Source of the DNA: Erysipelotrichaceae bacterium | GTDB taxonomy: Bacteria > Bacillota_I > Bacilli_A > ML615J-28 > CAG-313 | Direction: 5' to 3' | Assembly (NCBI GenBank): GCA_015059015.1 | Contig: SVBG01000002.1 | Coordinates: 175,636 to 239,635, forward strand | DNA: 64,000 bases | Shown here: in pieces, positions 1-6,700 of the stretch | How the letters are laid out: every line of letters starts with the position of its first letter | Numbering within the stretch: the first letter of the stretch is position 1 | The notes under the pieces: model-generated | Seen by the model: the letters and a program-made list of their open reading frames with translations, nothing else | What the model was told of the DNA's origin: nothing | Databases searched by the model: none | Made by a program: the position numbers and the translations under genes

Positions 1-1227
1 TTAAATGAAGATCCATGGGAAAGACTTGATGCTATTCGTAAAGCTTGCCCAAACACTAAATTACAAATGTTATTTAGAGGACAAAACATTCTAGGTTATC
101 GTCATTATTCTGATGAAGTTGTAGAAAAGTTTGTTCAAAAATCATTAGAACATGGTATTAATATTATTCGTATTTTTGATGCATTAAACGATTTAAGAAA
201 CTTAAAGAGTGCTGTTGACGCTACTAATAAATATAAAGCTAAGTATGATGGACATTGTCAAATTGCTTTATCATATACAACTAGTCCTGTACATACAATT
301 GATTATTATGTTGAACTTGCAAAAGAAGTAGAAAAAATGGGTGCTGATTCTATCTGTATCAAAGATATGGCTGGTGTACTTTTACCAACTGATGCATATG
401 AATTATTCTCTCGTTTAAAACAAAGTGTAAAACTTCCTTTAGAACTTCATACTCACTGTACTGGTGGTATTGCAGAAATGACAGTTATGAAAGCTATTGA
501 AGCTGGTTGTGACATTGTTGATACTGCGCTTTCACCACTATCTGGTGGTACTTCTCAACCTTGTACAGAAAGTTTACAATATGGTCTTCAAGGTACTGAG
601 TATGATCCAGGTTTAAATCTTGATTACTTAAAGAAAGCTTGTGAAAAATTAACTGTTGTTAAAGATGCATTCTTAAAAGAAGGAAAATTAAATCCTAAAG
701 CATTAACAGTTAATCCAAACATCTTAAAGTACCAAGTTCCAGGTGGAATGTTATCTAACCTTATGAGCCAATTACAAGGTCAAGGTGCTATGGATAAATA
801 TGAAGAAGTATTACGTGAAATTCCTCGTGTAAGAAAAGATTTAGGTTATCCACCACTAGTAACACCACTTTCACAAATGGTTGGTACACAAGCAGTTATG
901 AATGTATTATTCGGTGAAAGATATAAATCTTGTCCAAAAGAAATTATTGAATACTTAAAAGGTAACTATGGACAAGCACCTGCTCCTGTTAACGAAGATG
1001 TTCGTAAAAAGATTATTGGTGATGCTGAAGTTATTACATATCGTCCTGCAGATAAGATTGCTCCAGAATTTGAAGCAATGAAAGAAAAATATGGTGATAT
1101 CTGTAAGTGTGATGAAGATGTATTATCTTGTGCATTATTTGAAAACGTTGCAGTTAAGTTCTTAGAAGCTAAATATGCTCCAAAAGAAAAAGATGAAGTT
1201 GTTGAATTCAACGTTGTTATTGGGTAG
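1..1227 (+). CDS. oadA: Oxaloacetate decarboxylase alpha subunit (carboxyltransferase), 5' truncated
   Basis: The reading frame is open from base 1, so the N-terminus lies outside the window; 408 codons remain. The product is the cytoplasmic carboxyltransferase of a Na+-pumping, biotin-dependent decarboxylase that moves CO2 from oxaloacetate (or a related keto acid) to biotin. The metal-ligand HTH motif is encoded at about 448-456, and the lysine of CIKDMAG, the usual carbamylated metal-site Lys, is encoded at about 361-363. The C-terminal conserved carboxylase domain is present, but no biotinyl domain: the carrier is a separate gene two genes downstream. It heads the run oadA-oadG-carrier-oadB-bioY-birA with very short gaps. 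The family also includes pyruvate carboxylase B subunits; the neighbouring oadB favours the decarboxylase. Confidence 0.93.
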   Translation, partial: LNEDPWERLDAIRKACPNTKLQMLFRGQNILGYRHYSDEVVEKFVQKSLEHGINIIRIFDALNDLRNLKSAVDATNKYKAKYDGHCQIALSYTTSPVHTIDYYVELAKEVEKMGADSICIKDMAGVLLPTDAYELFSRLKQSVKLPLELHTHCTGGIAEMTVMKAIEAGCDIVDTALSPLSGGTSQPCTESLQYGLQGTEYDPGLNLDYLKKACEKLTVVKDAFLKEGKLNPKALTVNPNILKYQVPGGMLSNLMSQLQGQGAMDKYEEVLREIPRVRKDLGYPPLVTPLSQMVGTQAVMNVLFGERYKSCPKEIIEYLKGNYGQAPAPVNEDVRKKIIGDAEVITYRPADKIAPEFEAMKEKYGDICKCDEDVLSCALFENVAVKFLEAKYAPKEKDEVVEFNVVIG

Positions 1228-1234
1228 GTGTAAT

Positions 1235-1927
1235 ATGAAAAAGTTATTTAAATTATTTATTTTAGTTATTACATGTCTATTTGTGTTTAGCTTAACTAGT
1301 TGTAAAAAAGGATCATTTGCTGATGCAGAACTTGTTGATGCAGCAGTTTTAGTAGTTGACAGACCAGTTGAAGGAAAAACATTTGTTGGTTATTATTCAT
1401 TTAATGAAGATACTAAAACTGGTACATTATATTTAGTAGGAGCTGTAATTCCTGCTGGTAAATATGAACCTGTTTATGTAGATAATACTACTGGTGATTA
1501 TTCACTTCCAGCTCATGGGCATCAAAGAGATGGTTACTACTTTGCTGGATGGTATAAAACAGCTGAATTTGCTAATGGTCAAAGAGTCACAACTCTTTCA
1601 ACTGTAGATGAAGATAAAATTGTTTGTGCTAAATATATCACTTTAGCAGATTCTGGTTTAATTGCTGTAATTTGTATTGCAATAGTATTCTTAATGTTAT
1701 TATTATTATGCTTTATTGTATCAGCATTTAAATATCTTCCTAAGAAGAAAGAACAAGTTAAAAAAGAAGTTCCTACTGCACCTGTAGTTAAGGCGCCTCA
1801 AAAAGCATTCACAATGGATGACATTAAAGATGAAGATATGATGGTAGCTGCACTTGTTGCTACAATCGATTATCATAACGAAACTAACGAAGACGTTAGA
1901 GTAGTTTCAGTAAAACAAATTGGATAG
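1235..1927 (+). CDS. oadG: Lipoprotein / InlB-repeat / OadG-like gamma subunit hybrid
   Basis: This 230-residue protein occupies the gamma-subunit position of the decarboxylase operon. It starts with a lipoprotein signal peptide (lipobox LTSC, Cys23). An InlB/Listeria-Bacteroides-type repeat follows (YYFAGWY about 101-107, ending VCAKY), then one transmembrane helix (about 140-164), a Lys/Pro-rich linker and a C-terminal segment (about 193-230) resembling OadG tails: an acidic AALVAT stretch ending VRVVSVKQIG. Normal OadG is about 80-100 residues without an extracellular domain, so this looks like an OadG with an added exported N-terminal part. The start at 1235 is chosen because the signal peptide begins there; the frame stays open upstream into oadA. 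The OadG assignment rests on position and tail only. Confidence 0.7.
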   Translation: MKKLFKLFILVITCLFVFSLTSCKKGSFADAELVDAAVLVVDRPVEGKTFVGYYSFNEDTKTGTLYLVGAVIPAGKYEPVYVDNTTGDYSLPAHGHQRDGYYFAGWYKTAEFANGQRVTTLSTVDEDKIVCAKYITLADSGLIAVICIAIVFLMLLLLCFIVSAFKYLPKKKEQVKKEVPTAPVVKAPQKAFTMDDIKDEDMMVAALVATIDYHNETNEDVRVVSVKQIG

Positions 1928-1939
1928 GAGAATAAAATT

Positions 1940-2284
1940 ATGAAAGTTTATAAAGTTAAAGTAAATGGTAAGGTTTACGAAGTTGAATTAGAAAGTGTAA
2001 GCGAAAAAGCTGGTAATATTGAAGCACCTGTTCAGGCTTCTCCAAAGGCTGCACCTGTTGCAAGTGGTGAAGGTAAAGAACAAAAAGCACCTATGGCTGG
2101 TACTATCTTAGATGTTAAAGTTAGTGTAGGTCAACAAGTAAATGCAGGTGATGTATTATTTATCTTAGAAGCAATGAAACTTGAAAATGAAGTAGTTGCT
2201 GAAGTATCTGGTGTTGTTAAATCAATCGCTGTTCAAAAAGGTGCTGCTGTACAAAACGGTCAAGTATTAGTAGTAATCGGGTAA
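1940..2284 (+). CDS. Biotin carboxyl carrier protein of the decarboxylase
   Basis: The 114-residue biotin acceptor shuttles the carboxyl group from OadA to the membrane subunit OadB. The C-terminal biotinyl domain (about 45-114) carries EAMKLENE with biotinylated Lys80. An Ala/Pro-rich linker (about 28-45) precedes it, as in the swinging-arm linkers of the family. The N-terminus (MKVYKVKVNG...) matches methylmalonyl-CoA/oxaloacetate decarboxylase carriers. It starts 12 nt after the OadG-like gene behind a GGAG ribosome site. The birA gene at 3996 would supply the biotin-attaching enzyme. Confidence 0.93.
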   Translation: MKVYKVKVNGKVYEVELESVSEKAGNIEAPVQASPKAAPVASGEGKEQKAPMAGTILDVKVSVGQQVNAGDVLFILEAMKLENEVVAEVSGVVKSIAVQKGAAVQNGQVLVVIG

Positions 2285-2290
2285 TAAATT

Positions 2291-3454
2291 ATGTTACAAG
2301 ATCTAATAAAAAATTTCATTAACCAAATGGGATTTTTCACTGATGGTTCATTTGATGGTCCAGCCTTCTTATTAAGACTAATCATGATCCTAGTAGCTTG
2401 TGTATTAATTTATTTAGCTATTGCAAAAGGATTTGAACCATATCTATTAATTCCAATTGGAATCGGTATGTTACTTGTTAATTTAGCTCCTGCACTTTAT
2501 AATGTAGAACATGCAGAAGGTTTATTCTATCAATTTCATCAAGGTATTAGTTTAGAGATTTTCCCCCCACTAATCTTCCTTGGAATTGGTGCTACTACAG
2601 ACTTTGGCCCACTACTATCTAGACCTTCAAGTCTACTTCTTGGTGCTGCTGCTCAAATTGGTATTTTCTTAACATTCTTTGGTGCATTCTTCTTAGGATT
2701 TAACGCATTAGAAGCTGCTGCTATTGGTATTATTGGTGGTGCTGATGGTCCTACAGCTATCTTCTTATCTAACAAGATGTTAGCTGGTGCCGATGGTGGA
2801 CAAATGCTTTGTGCATCAATTGCAGTTGTTGCATATTCGTATATGGCACTTGTTCCTGTTATTCAACCTCCAATCATTAAAGGCTTAACTACAAAAGAAG
2901 AAAGACAAATTAAGATGGTTCAAGCAAGAGAAGTATCAAAACGTGAAAAGATTTTATTCCCAATCGTAGTTATGATTGTAGTAATTATGGTTATTCCTTC
3001 TTGTGCTGCTTTAATTGGTATGTTAATGCTTGGAAACTTAATTAAAGAATCAGGTGTAGTTCCAAACCTTGTTGATGCTGCCGCAAAAACTATTATGTAT
3101 GCAGTAACTATCCTACTTGGTTTATCTGTAGGTGCAACAGCAATTTTAACTGATGTTAGTCAAGCTCTTAACTTTGTTTATATCTTAATCTTAGGTATGG
3201 TTGCATTTAGTGCTGCTACTGCTGGCGGTGTTCTTGTTGGAAAACTTATGTGTAAACTTACTAAGGGTAAAGTTAACCCAATGATTGGTGCTGCTGGTGT
3301 TTCTGCTGTTCCAATGGCTGCACGTGTAGTACATAAAATTGGTATGGAAGAAGACAAATCAAATTACCTTTTAATGCATGCAATGGGACCAAACGTTGCT
3401 GGTGTTATTGGTTCTGCTGTTGCTGCTGGTTTACTTCTTAGTATTTTTGGATAA
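2291..3454 (+). CDS. oadB: Na+-transporting decarboxylase beta subunit (OadB/MmdB/GcdB)
   Basis: This 387-residue polytopic membrane protein decarboxylates carboxybiotin and couples the reaction to Na+ export. The family hallmark GGADGPTAIF lies at about 149-158 with the conserved Asp152. The C-terminus carries the conserved MGPNVAGVIGSA segment. The N-terminal about 20 residues are amphipathic, followed by many hydrophobic helices. It begins 6 nt after the carrier stop codon, so translation is probably coupled. Sequence alone does not separate oxaloacetate, methylmalonyl-CoA and glutaconyl-CoA types; the linked carboxyltransferase gene argues for oxaloacetate. Confidence 0.93.
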   Translation: MLQDLIKNFINQMGFFTDGSFDGPAFLLRLIMILVACVLIYLAIAKGFEPYLLIPIGIGMLLVNLAPALYNVEHAEGLFYQFHQGISLEIFPPLIFLGIGATTDFGPLLSRPSSLLLGAAAQIGIFLTFFGAFFLGFNALEAAAIGIIGGADGPTAIFLSNKMLAGADGGQMLCASIAVVAYSYMALVPVIQPPIIKGLTTKEERQIKMVQAREVSKREKILFPIVVMIVVIMVIPSCAALIGMLMLGNLIKESGVVPNLVDAAAKTIMYAVTILLGLSVGATAILTDVSQALNFVYILILGMVAFSAATAGGVLVGKLMCKLTKGKVNPMIGAAGVSAVPMAARVVHKIGMEEDKSNYLLMHAMGPNVAGVIGSAVAAGLLLSIFG

Positions 3455-3457
3455 GAT

Positions 3458-3994
3458 ATGACGATTAAACGGATAGCAATTGATAGTATATTCCTAGCAC
3501 TATTAATCGTTAGTACATATATATCAATTCCTTTATCCGATATATCATTGACATTACAAGTGCTAGTGGTTTTACTACTAGCACTTATTTTACCTTTTAT
3601 AGATGCAGAAATAATAATTATAATATATATCTTAATGGGACTTTTTGGTATACCAGTATTCTCAAACTTTTCAGGTGGTCTATCTAAAATATTTACACCA
3701 TCATTTGGATTTATTATAAGTTTTATTTTTGTACCAATTATTATTAAATTATTATCATTAATTAAGATAAAAAAAGAATCACTTAAAACATTTATAATAA
3801 GTTTAATAACACTTATAATTATATATATTATTGGAATACTTTATTTATTTGTAATTAGAAGTGTATATGAAGTAAATATTATGAGTTTTATTATATTATC
3901 AATCTTACCTCTTTTACCATTTGATATAATAAAAGTAGTAATAGCATGCTTTATAACAAAAAAATTAAAACCTATTTTAGAAAGGATTTCATAA
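3458..3994 (+). CDS. bioY: BioY-family biotin transporter S component
   Basis: The 178-residue protein is almost entirely hydrophobic, with about six transmembrane segments. It carries the BioY signature GLFGIPVFSNFSGGL at about 62-76, followed by a TPSFGF segment. BioY binds biotin and imports it, usually with the shared ECF energising module, which is not in this window. The gene starts 3 nt after the oadB stop and ends 1 nt before birA. This links biotin uptake and ligation directly to the biotin-dependent decarboxylase. Confidence 0.85.
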   Translation: MTIKRIAIDSIFLALLIVSTYISIPLSDISLTLQVLVVLLLALILPFIDAEIIIIIYILMGLFGIPVFSNFSGGLSKIFTPSFGFIISFIFVPIIIKLLSLIKIKKESLKTFIISLITLIIIYIIGILYLFVIRSVYEVNIMSFIILSILPLLPFDIIKVVIACFITKKLKPILERIS

Positions 3995-3995
3995 T

Positions 3996-4709
3996 ATGAA
4001 AATAATAAGAAAAGATGTAATATCATCAACAAATGAATTTATTAAAGAACAATATGAATCCTTAGATAATTACACTGTTGTAACTGCGAAGTATCAAACA
4101 AGTGGAAGAGGAAGAATGACAAGAATTTGGGAATCTAATGATTTTGATAATATATTAATGTCAATTCTTATAAAAGAATTTAAAGAAAGAACAGACTTAA
4201 ATTTACTATCACTTGTTTCGAGTATGTCAGTTCATAAATTCTTAAGTAAATATATTAATAACTTATATATTAAATGGCCTAATGATATCCTAGTTGATAA
4301 TAAGAAAATATGTGGAATATTACTTGAAGGTAAAATGAATAATAATTCTAAAATGATAGTTATTGGCATAGGAATTAATATTAATCAAACAACCTTTAAT
4401 GAAGATATTAATCATTTAACTACATCACTAAAAAAAGAATTAAATAAAGATTTTGATATAAATTTACTAACAATTGAATTAGCTGAAATATTAGTAAATG
4501 ATATTGAAGAATTTTTAAATGGAAGTAATATATTTTTAGATTATATTAAATCTAATCTTTATGGCATAAATAAACAAATAGAATATACAAGAAATAATGT
4601 TTTATGTGAAGGTACCATATTAGATATCCATACTGATGGTAGATTAATAGTTAAAGAAAGTGATCAAATATTATATATTAATAGTGGAGAAATAAAAATA
4701 AAAAGATAA
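3996..4709 (+). CDS. birA: Biotin--[acetyl-CoA-carboxylase] ligase, monofunctional
   Basis: This 237-residue enzyme adenylates biotin and attaches it to the carrier lysine. SSTN at 10-13, the biotinoyl-AMP loop GRGR at 37-40 followed by IWES, and KWPNDILVDNKKICGIL from residue 93 are all intact. There is no N-terminal winged-helix domain, so it is not the repressor type. It is the last gene of the decarboxylase/biotin run and is followed immediately by a strong intrinsic terminator. The obvious local substrate is the carrier encoded at 1940-2284. Confidence 0.92.
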   Translation: MKIIRKDVISSTNEFIKEQYESLDNYTVVTAKYQTSGRGRMTRIWESNDFDNILMSILIKEFKERTDLNLLSLVSSMSVHKFLSKYINNLYIKWPNDILVDNKKICGILLEGKMNNNSKMIVIGIGININQTTFNEDINHLTTSLKKELNKDFDINLLTIELAEILVNDIEEFLNGSNIFLDYIKSNLYGINKQIEYTRNNVLCEGTILDIHTDGRLIVKESDQILYINSGEIKIKR

Positions 4710-4735
4710 CCTACAGTGATGTAGGTTATTTGTTT
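4707..4735 (+). terminator. Rho-independent terminator of the oad-bioY-birA operon
   Basis: A perfect 9-bp stem TAACCTACA/TGTAGGTTA with loop GTGA overlaps the birA stop codon and is followed by TTTGTTT. Confidence 0.85.
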
Positions 4736-4745
4736 ATAAAAATTA

Positions 4746-4774
4746 TTGATTTTTATAAAATAAAATGGTATAAT
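4746..4774 (+). promoter_or_regulatory. Sigma-A promoter of a structured leader RNA
   Basis: The -35 TTGATT (4746-4751) and the -10 TATAAT (4769-4774, extended by TGG) are separated by exactly 17 bp. Transcription would start near 4781. Confidence 0.75.
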
Positions 4775-4780
4775 TAAACT

Positions 4781-4976
4781 GTAAGGATTCTAAGTTTTAA
4801 AGGTTATTATTTACTCTAAAGAAGTAATAATCATATTGAAATTCTTGCTACTCCTAGGTGTTTAGGTAACTTGAGAATTGCGCTTTAGAGGTTACGCGGG
4901 TATTGACATTATAAAAGAATTATCTATTTCTAAATTTAGAAGTAGAATCTTTTATATTGTTAATACCCCTTTTTGT
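4781..4976 (+). ncRNA. Structured RNA leader with terminator (riboswitch/attenuator or stand-alone ncRNA), class not recognised
   Basis: About 195 nt run from a consensus promoter to a strong terminator. A very long hairpin spans 4898-4968 (GGGTATT... to ...AATACCC, about 34 pairs with few mismatches) and is followed by CCTTTTTGTTTT. The 5' segment AAGGATTCTA (4783-4792) is complementary, with one G-U pair, to TAGAATCTTT (4943-4952) inside the 3' arm, so an alternative antiterminating fold is possible. A second hairpin AATTCT/AGAATT encloses 4840-4878. A GAGGTTACGCGGG stretch (4888-4900) vaguely recalls a T-box but does not match its consensus. I do not recognise the family; 6S-like RNA, an unusual T-box or a new element are all possible. 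Confidence 0.55.
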
Positions 4977-4980
4977 TTTA
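4898..4980 (+). terminator. Long hairpin terminator of the 4781 leader
   Basis: The arms GGGTATT (4898-4904) and AATACCC (4962-4968) close a nearly continuous stem with an inner perfect part TTTCTAAA/TTTAGAA. It is followed by a T-rich tract. Confidence 0.75.
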
Positions 4981-4996
4981 AAAAGGTGGTGATATA

Positions 4997-5026
4997 ATGG
5001 TTAAAATAAAAAATAACTTAATATGA
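4997..5026 (+). CDS. Nine-residue ORF after the leader (remnant start or leader peptide)
   Basis: ATG at 4997 has an excellent ribosome site (AGGTGGTG, 4984-4991) and encodes MVKIKNNLI before TGA. It lies just behind the leader terminator, exactly where a leader-controlled gene should start, yet it stops after nine codons and the AbiE promoter follows within 10 nt. It may be the truncated start of a gene lost when the AbiE module arrived, or a true micro-ORF. No function can be assigned. Confidence 0.35.
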   Translation: MVKIKNNLI

Positions 5027-5034
5027 AATTTGTG

Positions 5035-5063
5035 TTGACAAATTTGTTAAAATAGTATATAAT
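5035..5063 (+). promoter_or_regulatory. Consensus promoter of the AbiE operon
   Basis: Perfect TTGACA (5035-5040) and TATAAT (5058-5063) are separated by 17 bp, about 45 nt upstream of the first AbiE gene. Confidence 0.85.
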
Positions 5064-5109
5064 ATAAGTAACTAAAAAAGTTCAAATTAGTCCAGAAGGA
5101 GGTGAGAGA

Positions 5110-5736
5110 ATGTTAATAGAACGCTTAAAAGAAAAATTTAATTGCGATGAACCGATTTTTATCAGTGAGATTTATAGTTTAATGAATGATTATTCGAGAT
5201 CTAAGGTTTTTGAATTAATAAAAAAAGCTATTGGTAATAATACTTTAAAAAGATATGATCATGGAATTTATTATTTACCTAGAAAAACCATAATTGGGGA
5301 TTCAACTCTTTCGTTGGATGATGTAATCGAAAAAAAATATATTTGTAATAACAATGAAAGATTTGGAATTTTTGGATTAAAAGTTATGGAAGTAAATTTT
5401 TCTTTAAGTACGCAAATTCCCGCACTAATTGAAGTAATAACAAACAATGAATCAAGAAAATCCCGTTTGGTAAGTATTAGAGGTAGAGATATTTTATTAA
5501 AAAAATCTAGAATAAATATTACTAATGAAAATTATTATGCATATACAATTTTAGAATTTTTTACAAGAATAAATATAAATGATTATTTAAGTAATACTAG
5601 ATGCCAAAAAGAAATTAAGAAATATATATCAGAAAATAAAATCAGTAAAATACAAATCACTGAACTATTAAATTCTTTTCCTGCTAAGACAACAAAAAAT
5701 TTAATAGTAAGTGAGGTATTTTATGAATTTACATAA
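5110..5736 (+). CDS. abiEi: AbiEi/DUF6088-type antitoxin regulator
   Basis: The 208-residue protein has an N-terminal winged-helix region (about 1-60: a dispersed SKVFELIKKAIG recognition segment, then the RYDHGIYYLPR wing typical of AbiEi/DUF6088 antitoxins). A C-terminal alpha/beta domain follows. In type IV AbiE systems this protein represses the operon and counteracts the toxin without binding it directly. The start has a strong AAGGAGGTG site. It overlaps the downstream nucleotidyltransferase gene by 14 nt, the expected toxin-antitoxin arrangement. Identification is by motif and context. Confidence 0.75.
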   Translation: MLIERLKEKFNCDEPIFISEIYSLMNDYSRSKVFELIKKAIGNNTLKRYDHGIYYLPRKTIIGDSTLSLDDVIEKKYICNNNERFGIFGLKVMEVNFSLSTQIPALIEVITNNESRKSRLVSIRGRDILLKKSRINITNENYYAYTILEFFTRININDYLSNTRCQKEIKKYISENKISKIQITELLNSFPAKTTKNLIVSEVFYEFT

Positions 5737-6625
5737 TTTTAAAGAAGAATTTTATGACTTAGTAAAAGCTACAAGTGAATATTATCAAATTAATCAGATA
5801 TATGTTGAGAAGGATTATTATGTATTTCTTCTTTTAAAAGAAATTAATCTAAATTTTCCATATGTTGTGTTTAAGGGAGGTACATCATTATCTAAGTGTT
5901 TTGAAATAATTAATAGATTTTCTGAAGATATTGATTTATCGATAGAAGTAAATTATTTAACTCCGAAGTATAAAAGAGATTTAAAAAAAGCAATCGTAAG
6001 TTCTTGTGAAAAATTAAATCTAAATATTTTAAATTTAGATACAATTCGTAGTAGAAGAGATTTTAATAGGTATGAAATTTCATACAATCCTAAATACATT
6101 AGTAAAGTCATTCTACAAAAATTATTGGTTGAAACAACATATATATCTAAGTCATATCCTATTCTTGAAAAAGATACGAAATGTTTTATATTTAATTATT
6201 TAAATGATAATAATCAAAAAGATATTATTCAAAAATTTGAATTAGAACCTTTTAAAATTAAAGTCCAATCTTTAGAAAGAACGTTTATTGATAAAATATT
6301 TGCAGTATGCGACAGTTCTTTAAAAAGCAACCTTTATAGATGTTCTAGACATATTTATGATTTATATAAAATATATCCATTAATTACAATAGATTATAGT
6401 TTAAGAAAATTATTCGATGAAGTAAGAGAAGAAAGAAAATTAAATAAAAGGTGTATTAGTGCTCAAGATGGTTTTGATATTAAAAATAGATTAAATGAAA
6501 TCATTAAGCTAAATATATATAAAAAGGATTATGAAGAAGTAACTAGTGAAATAATATATGATAAAATTAGTTATATTACTGCAATAGAAGTTTTAAATAA
6601 AATATGTGATGAGTTTTTGAGATAA
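5723..6625 (+). CDS. abiEii: AbiEii-type nucleotidyltransferase toxin
   Basis: The 300-residue protein matches the AbiEii/COG2253 nucleotidyltransferase family. VEKDYY (28-33), KGGTSLSK (51-58) and SEDIDLS with Asp69/Asp71 (67-73) form the polymerase-beta-like active site. Known relatives (AbiEii, MenT) transfer nucleotides to tRNA and block growth, serving abortive infection or element stabilisation. The frame opens at GTG 5711, but ATG 5723 is preferred because GAGG lies 6 nt upstream of it. A shared bidirectional terminator follows. The active site looks intact, so the pair is probably functional. Confidence 0.85.
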   Translation: MNLHNFKEEFYDLVKATSEYYQINQIYVEKDYYVFLLLKEINLNFPYVVFKGGTSLSKCFEIINRFSEDIDLSIEVNYLTPKYKRDLKKAIVSSCEKLNLNILNLDTIRSRRDFNRYEISYNPKYISKVILQKLLVETTYISKSYPILEKDTKCFIFNYLNDNNQKDIIQKFELEPFKIKVQSLERTFIDKIFAVCDSSLKSNLYRCSRHIYDLYKIYPLITIDYSLRKLFDEVREERKLNKRCISAQDGFDIKNRLNEIIKLNIYKKDYEEVTSEIIYDKISYITAIEVLNKICDEFLR

Positions 6626-6664
6626 AATTATTATAAATAAGTCATATGTTACTCTATACTTAAA

Positions 6665-6700
6665 AACAAAAGATTAGGAATTTACTCCTAATCTTTTGTT
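6665..6700. terminator. Bidirectional terminator between abiEii and the secreted nuclease
   Basis: A perfect 15-bp stem (AACAAAAGATTAGGA at 6665-6679, complement at 6686-6700) has a 6-nt loop and A/T-rich flanks. It serves the two convergent operons. Confidence 0.85.

Noticed and set aside
3458-4709. Biotin-responsive BirA repression of the oad operon
   Set aside because: The BirA here lacks an N-terminal DNA-binding domain, so it cannot be the classical biotin repressor.
4888-4900. T-box-like sequence GAGGTTACGCGGG in the 4781 leader
   Set aside because: It does not match the T-box core, no Stem I landmarks were found, and no synthetase or amino-acid transporter gene follows.
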